DNA from: Nitrospirota bacterium
GTDB taxonomy: Bacteria; Nitrospirota; Nitrospiria; Nitrospirales; Nitrospiraceae
DNA length: 64,000 bases
Assembly (NCBI GenBank): GCA_030645475.1
Contig: JAUSMA010000017.1
Span: 62,001-126,000, forward strand
Reading direction: 5' to 3'
Of the stretch, positions 17,332 to 26,985 are shown in pieces (position 1 is the first letter of the stretch; every line of letters begins with the position of its first letter). The notes beneath the pieces were generated by a model, which worked only from the letters and a program-made list of their open reading frames with translations, was not told the DNA's origin and made no database searches. The position numbers were made by a program, and so were the translations under genes.

Positions 17332-19584
17332 ATGGGACCTGTGAGCCAGCCAATGACCAAAGACCTCATCTCGCAACATAACCTGACGGACGACGAGTAT
17401 CAGAAGATTGTCGGGATTTTGGGGCGGGAGCCGAATATCACCGAGCTGGGCATGTTCTCGGTGATGTGGTCGGAGCATTGTTCCTATAAGAGTTCACGCG
17501 TGCATTTGCGGAAGCTGCCGACGACGGGGCCGCGGGTGGTTCAGGGACCGGGGGAAAATGCCGGCGCCGTGGATATCGGCGACGGGCTCTGCGCCGTGTT
17601 CAAGATGGAGTCGCACAACCATCCTTCGTTCATCGAGCCCTATCAGGGCGCGGCGACGGGGGTGGGGGGGATTCTGCGCGATATCTTTACGATGGGCGCG
17701 CGGCCGATTGCCTTGCTCGATGCGCTGCGGTTCGGTGGGTTGGACAACGCGAAGAACCGGCATTTGGTGAAGGGTGTCGTGGCGGGCATTGCCGGCTATG
17801 GCAATTGCATGGGCGTGCCGACGGTCGGAGGCGAAATCGTCTTCAACGATATCTACTCGCAGAATCCGCTCGTGAATGTGTTTTGTCTCGGCATTGCGCA
17901 CAAGGACAAGATTTTTCTTGGAACGGCAGCTGGGATTGGCAATCCGGTGATCTATTTCGGCTCGAAGACGGGCCGCGACGGGATTCACGGAGCGACGATG
18001 GCGTCAGACTCCTTCGACGACCAATCAGAGCAGAAACGGCCGACGGTGCAGGTGGGCGATCCCTTTACCGAGAAGCTGTTGCTGGAAGCCTGTCTCGAAT
18101 TGATGGCGGGCGATCTGTTGGTGGGTATTCAGGACATGGGGGCAGCCGGGTTGACCAGTTCGTCCTGCGAAATGGCGTCGCGTGCCGGCAATGGAATGGA
18201 TCTGGACCTGACCGATGTGCCGCGGCGCGAGCCGGGCATGACGCCCTATGAATTGATGTTGTCGGAATCCCAAGAGCGCATGCTCATGGTGGCGCAGGCG
18301 GGCAAAGAAGACGAATGTATCAGGATCTGCAAGAAGTGGGATTTGGATGTGGCGGTGGTGGGGCGGGTCACGGGCGACGGCATCCTCCGCGTGAGGGATC
18401 AGGGCAAGGTCGTGGCGGAGATCCCCGCAAAGTCGCTGGCCGATGACGGGCCGCGCTACGAGCGCCCCTATTCGCCACCGGCCTATCAGGACATGCTGAC
18501 GAATCTGAACTACGATGCGCTGCCCGATGTGAAGGATGCGAATGCGGCGCTGTTGTCGTTGCTGGAGTCGCCGACGATTGCGAGTAAACGCTGGGTCTAT
18601 GAACAGTACGACCACATGGTGCGGACGAACACGATGATTCGTCCTGGCTCAGACGCTGCGGTGGTCAGGATCAAGGGAACGAATAAAGCTCTTGCCATGA
18701 CGGTGGACTGCAATAGCCGGTATTGCCTGTTGCATCCCTACGAAGGCGCTCGCCTTGCGGTGGCTGAGGCGGCGAGGAACCTGGTCTGTTCCGGTGCGGA
18801 GCCGATCGGGCTGACGGACTGTTTGAATTTCGGGAACCCGGAACGGCCGGACATCATGTGGCAGTTTGTGTTGGCCATCGAGGGGCTGAAGGATGCCTGT
18901 GAACATTTCAAAGTACCCATCGTCAGCGGCAATGTGAGTTTCTACAATGAGACGAACGGTCTCTCAATCTATCCCACGCCGATGTTGGGGATGGTGGGTC
19001 TGATCGAGTCGGTCGAGCAGACGATGACCCAGTGGTTCAAGCAGGATGGGGATGCGATTATTCTCCTCGGCAAGACGAAGGAGGACCTGGGCGGCAGTGA
19101 GTATCTGAAAGTCCTCCATCATCGGGAACAAGGGTCGCCGCCGTTCCTCAGCCTGGAGACGGAAAAATCGCTTCACGACTTCCTGTTGAAGGTGATCCGT
19201 GAAGGAGTCGTGCAATCCGCGCATGATTGTTCGGATGGCGGGCTGTCTGTCGCATTGGCTGAATGTTGCATCTCGGCCCCGGGCGATAGGCGAGGGGCTG
19301 TGGTAAGATTGTCCCTCGATGCGTTGCGGCGGGATGCGCTGCTGTTCGGTGAGAGCCAATCACGAGTGGTGCTTTCCGTGAAGCCGGAGTTGGCCGATCA
19401 GGTTCTCAAGCTTGCAGGGGATGCGGCGGTTCCGGCGATGAAGATCGGAACGGTGGGTGGCGATCGTTTCGTTGTCGAGGCCGAGAAGGGCCAGTGGAGC
19501 GAAGGCTGCCGCATCGATCTCACGATCGATCAACTGTACGACCGATGGGCTTTTTCAATCGAACGTACGCTGAACCAGGCGTGA
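17332..19584 (+). CDS. purL: FGAM synthase large subunit PurL (small form)
   Basis: 750 residues, the Bacillus-type PurL that works with PurS and PurQ to convert FGAR to FGAM with ATP. Visible landmarks are [11 protein letters not shown] near residue 43, the AIRS-type nucleotide motif [23 protein letters not shown] near 80-105, and the second repeat from about 430 ([11 protein letters not shown] near the C-terminus). The ATG at 17332 has no clear ribosome site; one at 17353 is an alternative. purF follows with an 11-base gap. Confidence 0.95.
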   Translation: MGPVSQPMTKDLISQHNLTDDEYQKIVGILGREPNITELGMFSVMWSEHCSYKSSRVHLRKLPTTGPRVVQGPGENAGAVDIGDGLCAVFKMESHNHPSFIEPYQGAATGVGGILRDIFTMGARPIALLDALRFGGLDNAKNRHLVKGVVAGIAGYGNCMGVPTVGGEIVFNDIYSQNPLVNVFCLGIAHKDKIFLGTAAGIGNPVIYFGSKTGRDGIHGATMASDSFDDQSEQKRPTVQVGDPFTEKLLLEACLELMAGDLLVGIQDMGAAGLTSSSCEMASRAGNGMDLDLTDVPRREPGMTPYELMLSESQERMLMVAQAGKEDECIRICKKWDLDVAVVGRVTGDGILRVRDQGKVVAEIPAKSLADDGPRYERPYSPPAYQDMLTNLNYDALPDVKDANAALLSLLESPTIASKRWVYEQYDHMVRTNTMIRPGSDAAVVRIKGTNKALAMTVDCNSRYCLLHPYEGARLAVAEAARNLVCSGAEPIGLTDCLNFGNPERPDIMWQFVLAIEGLKDACEHFKVPIVSGNVSFYNETNGLSIYPTPMLGMVGLIESVEQTMTQWFKQDGDAIILLGKTKEDLGGSEYLKVLHHREQGSPPFLSLETEKSLHDFLLKVIREGVVQSAHDCSDGGLSVALAECCISAPGDRRGAVVRLSLDALRRDALLFGESQSRVVLSVKPELADQVLKLAGDAAVPAMKIGTVGGDRFVVEAEKGQWSEGCRIDLTIDQLYDRWAFSIERTLNQA

Positions 19585-19595
19585 AACCTAGAAAC

Positions 19596-21092
19596 ATGGA
19601 TATGCCGCACACCAAGAAAGAGTTTCCTGTCCTGTCGCCCGCCATGGCTGGTGATGCACATTTGAACTTGATTTCTCCCGATAAGTTTCACGATGAATGT
19701 GCCGTCTTCGGCATCTATGGCCACAAGGAAGCGGCGAACCTCACCTATCTTGGCTTGTATGCGCTGCAGCATCGCGGGCAGGAAGCCTCCGGCATCGTCG
19801 CGGGCGACGGGGAGCAGTTCCATGTGCATAAGGGCAAGGGACTCGTCGCGGATATCTATAATCCGAAGGCGCTGGATCAATTAACCGGATCGCGGGCGAT
19901 CGGTCATAATCGCTACTCGACAGCTGGCGGAAACGATCTCAAAAATGTGCAGCCGCTCTCGGTGAATTTTGCGCTCGGGAATCTCGCGCTCGCCCATAAC
20001 GGGAACCTCATCAATGCGCAGGTGTTGCGTCACGAGCTCGAAGCCTACGGCGCCATTTTCCAATCCACCTCGGACAGCGAAGTCATCATTCACCTGGTCG
20101 CCCATTCGCGGGCCGATACCTTGTTGGCCCGTATCATCGATGCTTTGAGCCAGGTGCGCGGAGCCTTCTCGGTTGTCATGCAGACGGACGACGCGGTGAT
20201 TGCGGTGCGCGATCCCCATGGGTTCCGTCCGCTCTGTCTCGGCCGGCTGGGTGATACCTATCTCGTGGCATCGGAGACCTGTGCGTTCGATCTGCTCGGC
20301 GCTGAGCTCGTCCGTGAGATCGAGCCAGGAGAACTCGTCGTATTGGACGACAAGGGTGTCACAAGTTATCAGCCCTTTCCGCCGGTCAGTCCCGCCATGT
20401 GCGTCTTTGAATATGTGTACTTTGCCAGGCCGGACAGCAAGATTTTCGGTGCCAACGCAGTCTATGCGACGCGCAAGGCGTTGGGCAGACAGTTGGCGAA
20501 GGAATCCGCAGTCCCGGCGGATATCGTTGTGCCCGTGCCGGACTCCGGGGTGCCTGCCGCGCTTGGGTATGCCGAGGGAGCGGGGATTCAGTTTGAGCTC
20601 GGGCTGATCCGGAACCACTATGTCGGGCGTACGTTCATTGAGCCGGAGCAATCGATCCGCCACTTCGGTGTGAAGGTGAAGCTGAACGCCGTGCCGGAGG
20701 TCTTAGCGGGGAAACGGGTCGTTGTGGTCGATGACTCTCTCGTGCGGGGCACGACGAGCCGTAAGATTGTGAAGATGCTTCGCAATGCCGGGGCCAAAGA
20801 AGTGCATATGCGCATCAGTTCGCCGCCGATCATCTCCCCCTGTTTCTACGGCATCGACACGCCCACCAGGAAGGAATTGATCGCCTCCAGCCATTCCACC
20901 GAAGAGATCCGCAAATACATCACGGCCGACAGTCTCGCCTATTTGAGTCTCGATGGGATGCTGAACGCCGCCCCCGGCACACCGGGCCAATATTGCAACG
21001 CCTGCTTTACCGAGCGGTACCCCATTCCTCTGACCCGCGCTGAGGAATGGCAGTTGGGCCTCTTCGACCCTTCCCTCTCGCAGGATACGTAA
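19596..21092 (+). CDS. purF: Amidophosphoribosyltransferase (Fe-S type)
   Basis: 498 residues from the ATG at 19596; the same frame is open back into purL. It starts purine synthesis by adding ammonia from glutamine to PRPP. An N-terminal propeptide of about 30 residues precedes the nucleophile in [10 protein letters not shown]. The PRPP loop is [13 protein letters not shown]. Cysteines in [14 protein letters not shown] and YCNACF sit where the Bacillus subtilis enzyme holds its 4Fe-4S cluster, so this should be an oxygen-sensitive Fe-S PurF. Last of the pur genes here. Confidence 0.95.
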   Translation: MDMPHTKKEFPVLSPAMAGDAHLNLISPDKFHDECAVFGIYGHKEAANLTYLGLYALQHRGQEASGIVAGDGEQFHVHKGKGLVADIYNPKALDQLTGSRAIGHNRYSTAGGNDLKNVQPLSVNFALGNLALAHNGNLINAQVLRHELEAYGAIFQSTSDSEVIIHLVAHSRADTLLARIIDALSQVRGAFSVVMQTDDAVIAVRDPHGFRPLCLGRLGDTYLVASETCAFDLLGAELVREIEPGELVVLDDKGVTSYQPFPPVSPAMCVFEYVYFARPDSKIFGANAVYATRKALGRQLAKESAVPADIVVPVPDSGVPAALGYAEGAGIQFELGLIRNHYVGRTFIEPEQSIRHFGVKVKLNAVPEVLAGKRVVVVDDSLVRGTTSRKIVKMLRNAGAKEVHMRISSPPIISPCFYGIDTPTRKELIASSHSTEEIRKYITADSLAYLSLDGMLNAAPGTPGQYCNACFTERYPIPLTRAEEWQLGLFDPSLSQDT

Positions 21093-21448
21093 ACCGTCCC
21101 GCTCAAGAGCCATCCGCTCGTCCTCCACACTCTTCACGCTGTAGGGCCTTGTTGAGGCTACTGCCAGACGTTCGACTATCGAAATCCAACGAGCTCCAGA
21201 TCCTGCTTCACGATCCTGACAGACAGACTCTCTCCTTTGACATTCACCGTTCGTTCTTGTGCAGGTCTTCACCTCTCTCGCTACCAAAGTAGGGGCCGTT
21301 CCCAGCTTTTAGGGATCTAGGCAGAGAGAGGGGATTGCATTACCGTGCCTGCATGTCCGCTCAGACTCCTGCAGGCCAAGGGGTCCATGGATATGGAGTG
21401 ACATCACGAGTGCTGGTATTGGCCAGAGACGATAAGGAAGGTGCCACG
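21093..21448. other. 356-base gap after purF
   Basis: No gene or repeat that I can support. A TTGACA at 21238 has no matching -10 box at 17 bases, so I do not call a promoter. The frame of the next gene is open through part of this gap but lacks a convincing start there. Confidence 0.4.
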
Positions 21449-22471
21449 ATGATCATGACGTCGACGCTGCAGGAACTGCTGATCTCGTTCCATGGAGTGG
21501 CGGTCCGGTATCTGGCCTCTTCCCCTGCATTGCTCAGTCCCGTTGCCCTGTTCCGCCAGCACTATCGATGTGATGATGTGGCTCATAATCCGCTCACGAT
21601 TCAATTCGAAGAGGTGGGAAGTCGTGGAGACGTGCCGGTCCATCTATCGCCCTCGGCACGACAACTGTTCTCCGGGACCAAGCCCGCGCTCGGTGACGCA
21701 TTACGCGTTCTCTGGCACTGCACGATCGCACAAGACGGCGGGTGCCTCGTGGTGGATCTTCATGAACAGGGAGCGCTGGTGATCGATGGCGACCGGGGGA
21801 CTGCGCGGGGATATTTCGTTCATCCGGAGGCGATGCATGCCGACTTACGCGCGAGCTTTTTTCATTACGCCTTGGCGGAGCTGTTGAAGAGCCGTCGCGC
21901 GCACATGCTGTATGCCGCGGCGTTGGAGTATCAGGGCTCCGGGGTCCTTATTGCCGGCCACCGGGGGTGCGGTCGAACGACCGCGATGCTCGCACTGCTT
22001 CGCGCCGGCTACCGCTATCTTTCCGACGATCATCCGTTGCTGCGGGATCATGGCTCGAATATAGAACTGCTGTCCTTCCCGATGACGATCGAGGTGACGG
22101 ACTGCACGATCGGGTTCTTCCCTGAGCTCCAGCAGGCCGAGCCAGGCTTGGTGCGCCAGGGTGCCTATAAGAAGCATTTTGATGCAGTGGATCTGTATCC
22201 GGAATCAGTCGGTACGTCCTGTGCACCGGCCATGCTGCTCTTTCCTCTTGTGGCGGATATGCCCTACAGTTGTCTTGAACCGTTGTCCAAGAGCCAGGCG
22301 CTTGACGCCATTCTGCCGCAAGCCGCATTCCTGTCCGATCGGGATATTGCGCGACAGGATTTCCACCCCTTGTCGAGATTGGTGCAGCAGGCCGATTGTT
22401 ATCGCCTGCACTTTGGGCAGGACGTGCTCGATCTGCCTCGACTGATTACTCCCTTGTTGGGACGGAACTGA
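21449..22471 (+). CDS. HprK-like P-loop protein with altered Walker A
   Basis: 340 residues from the ATG at 21449, which has AAGGAAGGT eight bases upstream. The C-terminal half resembles HPr-kinase/phosphorylase-like domains: a strand GVLIAGHRGCGRTT (Walker A loop at about residues 170-177), then GYRYLSDDHPLL, where DD matches the second acidic motif. The invariant Walker A lysine is replaced by arginine, so ATP binding or hydrolysis may be changed. The N-terminal 130 residues look like a separate beta-rich domain. HprK-like proteins of this kind often occur in peptide-modification loci, but no precursor peptide is visible nearby. Substrate unknown. Confidence 0.65.
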   Translation: MIMTSTLQELLISFHGVAVRYLASSPALLSPVALFRQHYRCDDVAHNPLTIQFEEVGSRGDVPVHLSPSARQLFSGTKPALGDALRVLWHCTIAQDGGCLVVDLHEQGALVIDGDRGTARGYFVHPEAMHADLRASFFHYALAELLKSRRAHMLYAAALEYQGSGVLIAGHRGCGRTTAMLALLRAGYRYLSDDHPLLRDHGSNIELLSFPMTIEVTDCTIGFFPELQQAEPGLVRQGAYKKHFDAVDLYPESVGTSCAPAMLLFPLVADMPYSCLEPLSKSQALDAILPQAAFLSDRDIARQDFHPLSRLVQQADCYRLHFGQDVLDLPRLITPLLGRN

Positions 22472-22581
22472 TCTGTCCGTCCTGCATGCTTCCACAATGA
22501 GCCATTGTTTTTTTCTGCCACGTCGACGTTGCCCGGCCTCCATTGCCCCTGAAAAATTCTGCATGGTAGGATAGCAGCGAC

Positions 22582-22680
22582 GAAGAGCTGATGGCGTATA
22601 GCGTATGGCAACAGTAAAGAGTTCGATCTGAAGGCAACTCTTTACACCATCAGCTATATGCTATCGGCTATAAGCTCTTC
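22582..22680. repeat. Family C palindromic repeat, full copy
   Basis: GAAGAGCTGATGGCGTATAG ... TAAAGAGT on the left is answered by ACTCTTTA ... CTATAAGCTCTTC on the right, an imperfect palindrome of about 99 bp ending just before the thioredoxin-like gene. Confidence 0.6.
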
Positions 22681-22697
22681 TCGAAATGGAGGCTCTC

Positions 22698-23231
22698 ATG
22701 AAACGAACATTGTGGGTATTGGGCGCGCTGTTGTCTCCGATCCTTGCGGCCCATCTGGTCCTTGCCGCGGGATCGTTCAAGCTCGGCGAGAAGGCGCCGT
22801 CGTTTACGTTGACAGCCGTTACGGGCGAGACCGTGGGGCTGGATAGCTATAAGGGAAAGGTTGTGGTCCTCGGGCTGTTTCATATCTGTGACCCCTGCAT
22901 GATGCAGGGCACGACGCTGCAAAAAGTGTCAGAGGTCATGAAAGGCAAAGAGGTTGCAGTACTGGGTGTCAATTCGTCTGGCGACTCCAAGAAGAGTGTC
23001 GGCGAGTTTCTGTCCGCCTTTCCGGTGAAAGTCACCTATCCCTATCTGCTCGATCCGAGCAAGGTGACGGATAAATTGTACGGCGGTGGGAAGTTTATTC
23101 CCAACGTGTATGTGATCGATCAACAGGGCGTGATCCGGTGGCAGCGTGTCGGTAATATGGATCTGGCCGGAGATGCGGTGATTGTGGCGGAAGTCGAAAA
23201 GTTGTTGGCGGCTGGAAGCAATAAGATGTAA
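22698..23231 (+). CDS. TlpA/AhpC-like periplasmic thioredoxin-fold protein
   Basis: 177 residues from the ATG at 22698, served by GGAGG (an in-frame ATG at 22686 contains that ribosome site and is less likely). A signal peptide of about 24 residues is followed by a redoxin domain: KLGEKAPSFTLTAVTG, VVVLGLFHICDPC with a CxxC pair (C64, C67), and FIPNVYVIDQQGVIRW near the C-terminus. It probably reduces or transfers disulfides in the periplasm, for example in cytochrome maturation; partner unknown. Confidence 0.8.
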   Translation: MKRTLWVLGALLSPILAAHLVLAAGSFKLGEKAPSFTLTAVTGETVGLDSYKGKVVVLGLFHICDPCMMQGTTLQKVSEVMKGKEVAVLGVNSSGDSKKSVGEFLSAFPVKVTYPYLLDPSKVTDKLYGGGKFIPNVYVIDQQGVIRWQRVGNMDLAGDAVIVAEVEKLLAAGSNKM

Positions 23232-23304
23232 GAAGCAGGAAGACGGGGACTCTCCCTGCTTAGCGGCGAACCGACTTCCGTGAGGGAGAGGAAAGAAGAA
23301 GACG

Positions 23305-23544
23305 ATGGATGAGATGGAAGTGGGCAAGCAGAAGTTTTTGGAGCTGGTGAAGGGGGCCGATGCCGCCGTGCAGGTTGTGATTCCTGTGACGCCTTCAAAT
23401 AGTATGTTTCTGATCTCCCTCACGAAGGGGCCGAATCGGAAATTCATTACGATTTCTGAAGACGACATTATCGATCTGCCGAACGAAGCCAGCATCCTGA
23501 CGAAAGTCACGAAAGTCGTGAAAGATGCCGTCGCCGCATTGTGA
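23305..23544 (+). CDS. Small conserved-looking hypothetical protein
   Basis: 79 residues, ATG at 23305 with GGAAAGAAGAAG upstream. Compact alpha/beta sequence with no cysteine, signal or membrane segment (VQVVIPVTPSNSMFLISLT, FITISEDDIIDLP). I do not recognise it. It lies between the thioredoxin-like gene and the four-gene overlapping set and may belong to either. Confidence 0.55.
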   Translation: MDEMEVGKQKFLELVKGADAAVQVVIPVTPSNSMFLISLTKGPNRKFITISEDDIIDLPNEASILTKVTKVVKDAVAAL

Positions 23545-23589
23545 GTCTGTTCGTGCTATCAACGATCAGTCATCGATTGTTATCCTACT

Positions 23590-24192
23590 ATGAAAAACAT
23601 TCTTCCCGGTATCTGGCAATGGTCCTGGTTCTCTGAGGAGAAGCAGATCGATTTCAACGGGCTCTTTTTGACCGTCGGGGAACATAAGATTCTCGTCGAC
23701 CCTCCTCCGATGACCGGGGACGCGAGTGCCGTGATCCTTCGAAACGGACCTGTCGATTACATCATCGTCACGAATCGCGATCACGTGCGCGAAGCGGTGA
23801 AGTATCAGGATGAGTTTCGCTGTCAGCTGCATGTGCCGGAGGTGGACGCGCCGCTGATGGATCTGAAGCCGTCGAAGACGTTCAAAGATGGGGAATTGCT
23901 CATCGGCGGGATCTGGGTGATCCAGCTCAAAGACCAGAAGTCTCCCGGCGAGTCGGCCCTGTTCATTCAGCAGCGAAAAGGTGTGCTGATTGTCGGCGAT
24001 GCCCTGATCGGAAAACCCGCCGGCTCCGTCAGTATGCTCCCCGCTGAAAAATATGCCGACATGGCGAAAGCTCAGGAGGGACTCCGTCGCCTCCTCAAGT
24101 ACAACTTCGATAGTCTGCTCGTCGGCGACGGGACCTCGATTCTCACCGACGCCAAGCCGGCGGTCGAACGATTGCTCCAGCCCGCATCATGA
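23590..24192 (+). CDS. Metallo-beta-lactamase-fold protein lacking key histidines
   Basis: 200 residues. The order of strands fits the metallo-beta-lactamase fold: LFLTVGEHKILVDPP, VDYIIVTNRDH, and GVLIVGDALIGKP near 135-148. The metal motif HxHxDH is reduced to TNRDH, so the first two ligands are missing and hydrolase activity is doubtful. Its stop overlaps the ATG of the TPR gene, the first of three ATGA or GTGA overlaps that link four genes up to 26520. A structural or binding role is more likely than classical hydrolysis. Confidence 0.65.
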   Translation: MKNILPGIWQWSWFSEEKQIDFNGLFLTVGEHKILVDPPPMTGDASAVILRNGPVDYIIVTNRDHVREAVKYQDEFRCQLHVPEVDAPLMDLKPSKTFKDGELLIGGIWVIQLKDQKSPGESALFIQQRKGVLIVGDALIGKPAGSVSMLPAEKYADMAKAQEGLRRLLKYNFDSLLVGDGTSILTDAKPAVERLLQPAS

Positions 24193-25013
24193 CGCTACGG
24201 AACGGACTTTCCGAAGAACTCAATCGCCAGGGCAACGAGCATTTCTCGCGCGGTCTCTATACCGATGCCTATACCTGTTATGCCAAGGCGTTAGAATGCG
24301 ACCGGCTGACCGGCAACCAACGGGCGTTGGCATCCACGTTGGGCAATCTCGGAAACATTTGTGCGGTCAGCGGGCGTCGAGAGTCGGCGCAGAGCTACTA
24401 CCAAGAGGTGCTGGAGCTGCAGAAGATTCTGGGGGATGAGAAGGGGATCGGGACGACGCTGGGCAACTTGGGAAATCTGAGAGCCGATGCGGGCGAATGG
24501 GATCGTGCCAAGGCCTATTACCTCGAAGCGTTGGATCTCATGAGTAAGGTCCACGATGAGGCGGGCAAGGCGGTATTATTTTCGGATCTTGGCTTGGTCG
24601 CCCGCGAGACCAAAGAGTTCGACCAGGCGATCGGATACTACGAGCAGTCGCTGGTCCTGATGCGGCGGTTGGCGAATCAGGGTGGCGTGGCCGATGCCTG
24701 GCGCATGATCGGGCGAACGTTTTTGATGCAGCAACGGTACGACGATGCCATTGCCTGCTGCCAGACCAGCCAGTCCATTGCCGAGCGTTCGCGCGACGAG
24801 TTGCGGACCGGCGGGGCCCGGTATCTGTTGGCACAATGTTATGAAGAAACCGGCAAGTTGCGAGAGGCGGCAGATCTTCTTGAACTGGTGGTGCGGATGG
24901 ATCGCAAGTACCAGCTGCCGAAACTCGAAGAGAATATTCAACGGTTGGCGGCCCTGCGTGCCAGTCTTGCCGGGCAGGACGGTCCACCACCCCATCGAAA
25001 GGCGCGCGCATGA
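24189..25013 (+). CDS. TPR-repeat protein
   Basis: 274 residues, mostly tetratricopeptide repeats. About six units are visible, each with the W/G/A/P spacing (for example ALASTLGNLGNICAVSGR, GTTLGNLGNLRADAGEWDRA, AVLFSDLGLVARETKEFDQA). Such repeats make protein-binding scaffolds. No signal peptide, so probably cytoplasmic. It overlaps both neighbours by four bases and is certainly co-translated with them. Confidence 0.85.
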   Translation: MTLRNGLSEELNRQGNEHFSRGLYTDAYTCYAKALECDRLTGNQRALASTLGNLGNICAVSGRRESAQSYYQEVLELQKILGDEKGIGTTLGNLGNLRADAGEWDRAKAYYLEALDLMSKVHDEAGKAVLFSDLGLVARETKEFDQAIGYYEQSLVLMRRLANQGGVADAWRMIGRTFLMQQRYDDAIACCQTSQSIAERSRDELRTGGARYLLAQCYEETGKLREAADLLELVVRMDRKYQLPKLEENIQRLAALRASLAGQDGPPPHRKARA

Positions 25014-25447
25014 GTACTGGAGCCCCGACAGCCTGGACGGCATTTAAGGCCTCGCTGGCCCCTGTGTTTCCGCGGTTAATCGAGTTGGAGCCGGGCGGTC
25101 CGATGGCGATGGAACTTGGTCACGATGGATGGCTGTTGGAGCTGACGCCGGACGGGAAGCTTCTCTGCCAGTATGGGATGGCGTTAGACGATGTGATGAC
25201 GCTGCTCTCCGATGGGACGCCGGAGGATCTTGGCACCGACGAGATCGCCAAGCAGGCCAAGTATTATATCCAGCCGGCCGTCGCAAAGTACCGTGCGATT
25301 CTGTTGCAGTCGGGGTTCTCCGAACGGACGGAGATGAACGACAACTATGTGGCGGCCTGCTTTGAACGAAGTGTGGACATGACCAATCCTCTGGCCGCGC
25401 AGGACTTGATGCGTTGGTGTGTGAGGACGATCGGCGTGGAGCGGTGA
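25010..25447 (+). CDS. Hypothetical protein in overlapping operon
   Basis: 145 residues. The N-terminal half reads like a small sensor or chaperone-like fold (MAMELGHDGWLLELTPDGKLLCQYGM), and the C-terminal half is helical. Four cysteines are scattered without a recognisable metal motif. No family recognised. It overlaps the TPR gene by ATGA and the methyltransferase gene by GTGA, so its product is probably made in step with both. Confidence 0.65.
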   Translation: MSTGAPTAWTAFKASLAPVFPRLIELEPGGPMAMELGHDGWLLELTPDGKLLCQYGMALDDVMTLLSDGTPEDLGTDEIAKQAKYYIQPAVAKYRAILLQSGFSERTEMNDNYVAACFERSVDMTNPLAAQDLMRWCVRTIGVER

Positions 25448-26520
25448 GCCGGCAGATCGCGACGTTCGATGATTTGCGCGATGCCATTACGGCCTACCGG
25501 TTACCGCGAGTTCTGATCGCCGCCCTTGAACTGAATCTCTGTACGACCGTCAGTACCAAGACCTGGACGATTCCCGCTCTCGCTCGCGAGATGCAGGTCA
25601 GTGAGCGGGGGTTGTCCATCCTCTGCCGGAATCTCGCGATGGCCGGCCTGCTGAAGAAGAAAGGCGAAACCTACCGGAACAGCCGATTGGGCGCCACGGC
25701 CTTGAACGCAGCGCATCCCGCCTATCGAGGAGACTATCTCCGGCTCATGACAAGCCATTGGGCCGATTGGGGCCGTCTGTTGGAATCGGTACAGAGCGGA
25801 CTGCCGCTCGATCACGATGAACCGGATGAGCCGGACTATCGTCGCCGGTTCACGTGGGCCATGCATCACCGGACCTTGGAGACGGCGCCACAGATTGCCG
25901 CCCAACTCAACCTGCGTGGGGCGCGGACGCTGCTCGATCTTGGCGGCGGTCCCGGTACCTATGCCATGGCTTTCCTCGCAAAGAATCCGCAACTTCGTGC
26001 CACGGTCTGCGACCGTCCCGCAGCCCTCGACGTGGCGAAGGAGATTGCCGCGACTCACAAGGCGGGCTCCCGACTCTCTTGTCTCCCTTTGGACCTGCAG
26101 ACGGACCGCATCCCCGGCACCTACGATGTCATCTGGTATTCGAACGTCCTCCACATCTATTCACCGCAAGACAATCGGGCGGTATTTCAGCGGGCGTTGG
26201 CCGCCTTGAACCCTGGGGGCCGCTTGCTGATTCAGGATGCTTTTCTCCATGACCGGGAAGGACTGCATCCCGATGAGTCGAGTCTCTTTGCGGTCTCGAT
26301 GTTGTTGTTCACTGAGCGAGGCAATACCTATGCGGCAGCCGAAACAAAGGCCTGGTTGACGGATGCGGGATTTACGCGGATCAAGACTGTGCGGATGAAG
26401 AAGGGGACGGAGGACTGGGAGGATGGGATCCTGGAAGCACGGTCTCCTGGAACGCCTGTAAAAACGCGCGTCCGCCGAACACAATCAGCGAACAGTTCGC
26501 GGCCCCGCTCATCACACTGA
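25444..26520 (+). CDS. SAM-dependent O-methyltransferase-like protein
   Basis: 358 residues from a GTG overlapping the previous stop. Residues 1-95 form a winged-helix dimerisation domain (LPRVLIAALELNLC, IPALAREMQVSERGLSILCRNL); the rest is a class I methyltransferase with the SAM loop LLDLGGGPGTYA near 168-178 and ALNPGGRLLIQD later. This matches small-molecule O-methyltransferases such as hydroxyneurosporene or hydroxyindole types. Substrate unknown. Its last 140 bases overlap a convergent membrane-protein gene, and the tail after about residue 335 looks disordered. Confidence 0.8.
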   Translation: MSRQIATFDDLRDAITAYRLPRVLIAALELNLCTTVSTKTWTIPALAREMQVSERGLSILCRNLAMAGLLKKKGETYRNSRLGATALNAAHPAYRGDYLRLMTSHWADWGRLLESVQSGLPLDHDEPDEPDYRRRFTWAMHHRTLETAPQIAAQLNLRGARTLLDLGGGPGTYAMAFLAKNPQLRATVCDRPAALDVAKEIAATHKAGSRLSCLPLDLQTDRIPGTYDVIWYSNVLHIYSPQDNRAVFQRALAALNPGGRLLIQDAFLHDREGLHPDESSLFAVSMLLFTERGNTYAAAETKAWLTDAGFTRIKTVRMKKGTEDWEDGILEARSPGTPVKTRVRRTQSANSSRPRSSH

Positions 26521-26797
26521 AGAACAACAGGGTGCCAATTTCGGCCTGTCCTCCCAAGATGCTTGTGACCGTGGCAAGATCCAAGGCCAATCCCACCGTT
26601 CCATAGATGACGCAGGCCATGGCGGTCCAGGTCCATCCAATCCAGACGAGTCCTGCGAGGGCGAGAGGACAGACAACCAGATAGAGCATCCATGCGATTC
26701 GGCCTGCCGGAGTCGCAGCGGGTGTGAGCTGGGTGGTCTGGGCTCCAATGAGGCAGAGTCCTGCGAGTAGGCCGATGATCGTCCAGGTATGGCGCAT
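26381..26797 (-). CDS. Four-helix membrane protein
   Basis: 138 residues from the ATG at 26797; the frame is open to 26833 but neither start has a clear ribosome site. Hydrophobic segments at about 5-22, 36-54, 58-78 and 86-108 make a small integral membrane protein; the C-terminus is Pro/Ser-rich. It overlaps the methyltransferase gene tail to tail. No family recognised. The membrane pattern supports a real gene, although part of its C-terminus lies opposite the methyltransferase. Confidence 0.5.
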   Translation of the reverse strand: MRHTWTIIGLLAGLCLIGAQTTQLTPAATPAGRIAWMLYLVVCPLALAGLVWIGWTWTAMACVIYGTVGLALDLATVTSILGGQAEIGTLLFFSVMSGAANCSLIVFGGRAFLQAFQETVLPGSHPPSPPSPSSSAQS

Positions 26798-26850
26798 AAA
26801 GAGATGATACCTGCGGTTTGCTCCATACAGCAACAGGACTCCGTCATTCT

Positions 26851-26930
26851 GGCGAGAGACAAGGGGCTAGAGGCTAGGGGCGAAGACTTTACGCCGAAAG
26901 CATGGCGCTTCCCGCTCGCCACTTGCCGGA
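26851..26930. repeat. Family D repeat
   Basis: GGCGAGAGACAAGGGGCTAG followed by AGGCTAGGGGCG, answered weakly by CCCGCTCGCCACTTGCC. It lies between the divergent membrane-protein and DCC genes. Confidence 0.45.
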
Positions 26931-26985
26931 ACAGTTGCACAATTTCGCGCCGAACCGTTGAGTGAGCGACCGTGGGGGAGAGACG

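Noticed and set aside
21238-21243. TTGACA as a promoter for the HprK-like gene
   Set aside because: No acceptable -10 box at 15-19 bases.
26962-26985. Earlier start for the DCC protein
   Set aside because: The ribosome site GGGGGAGAG lies inside this stretch and serves the ATG at 26986.
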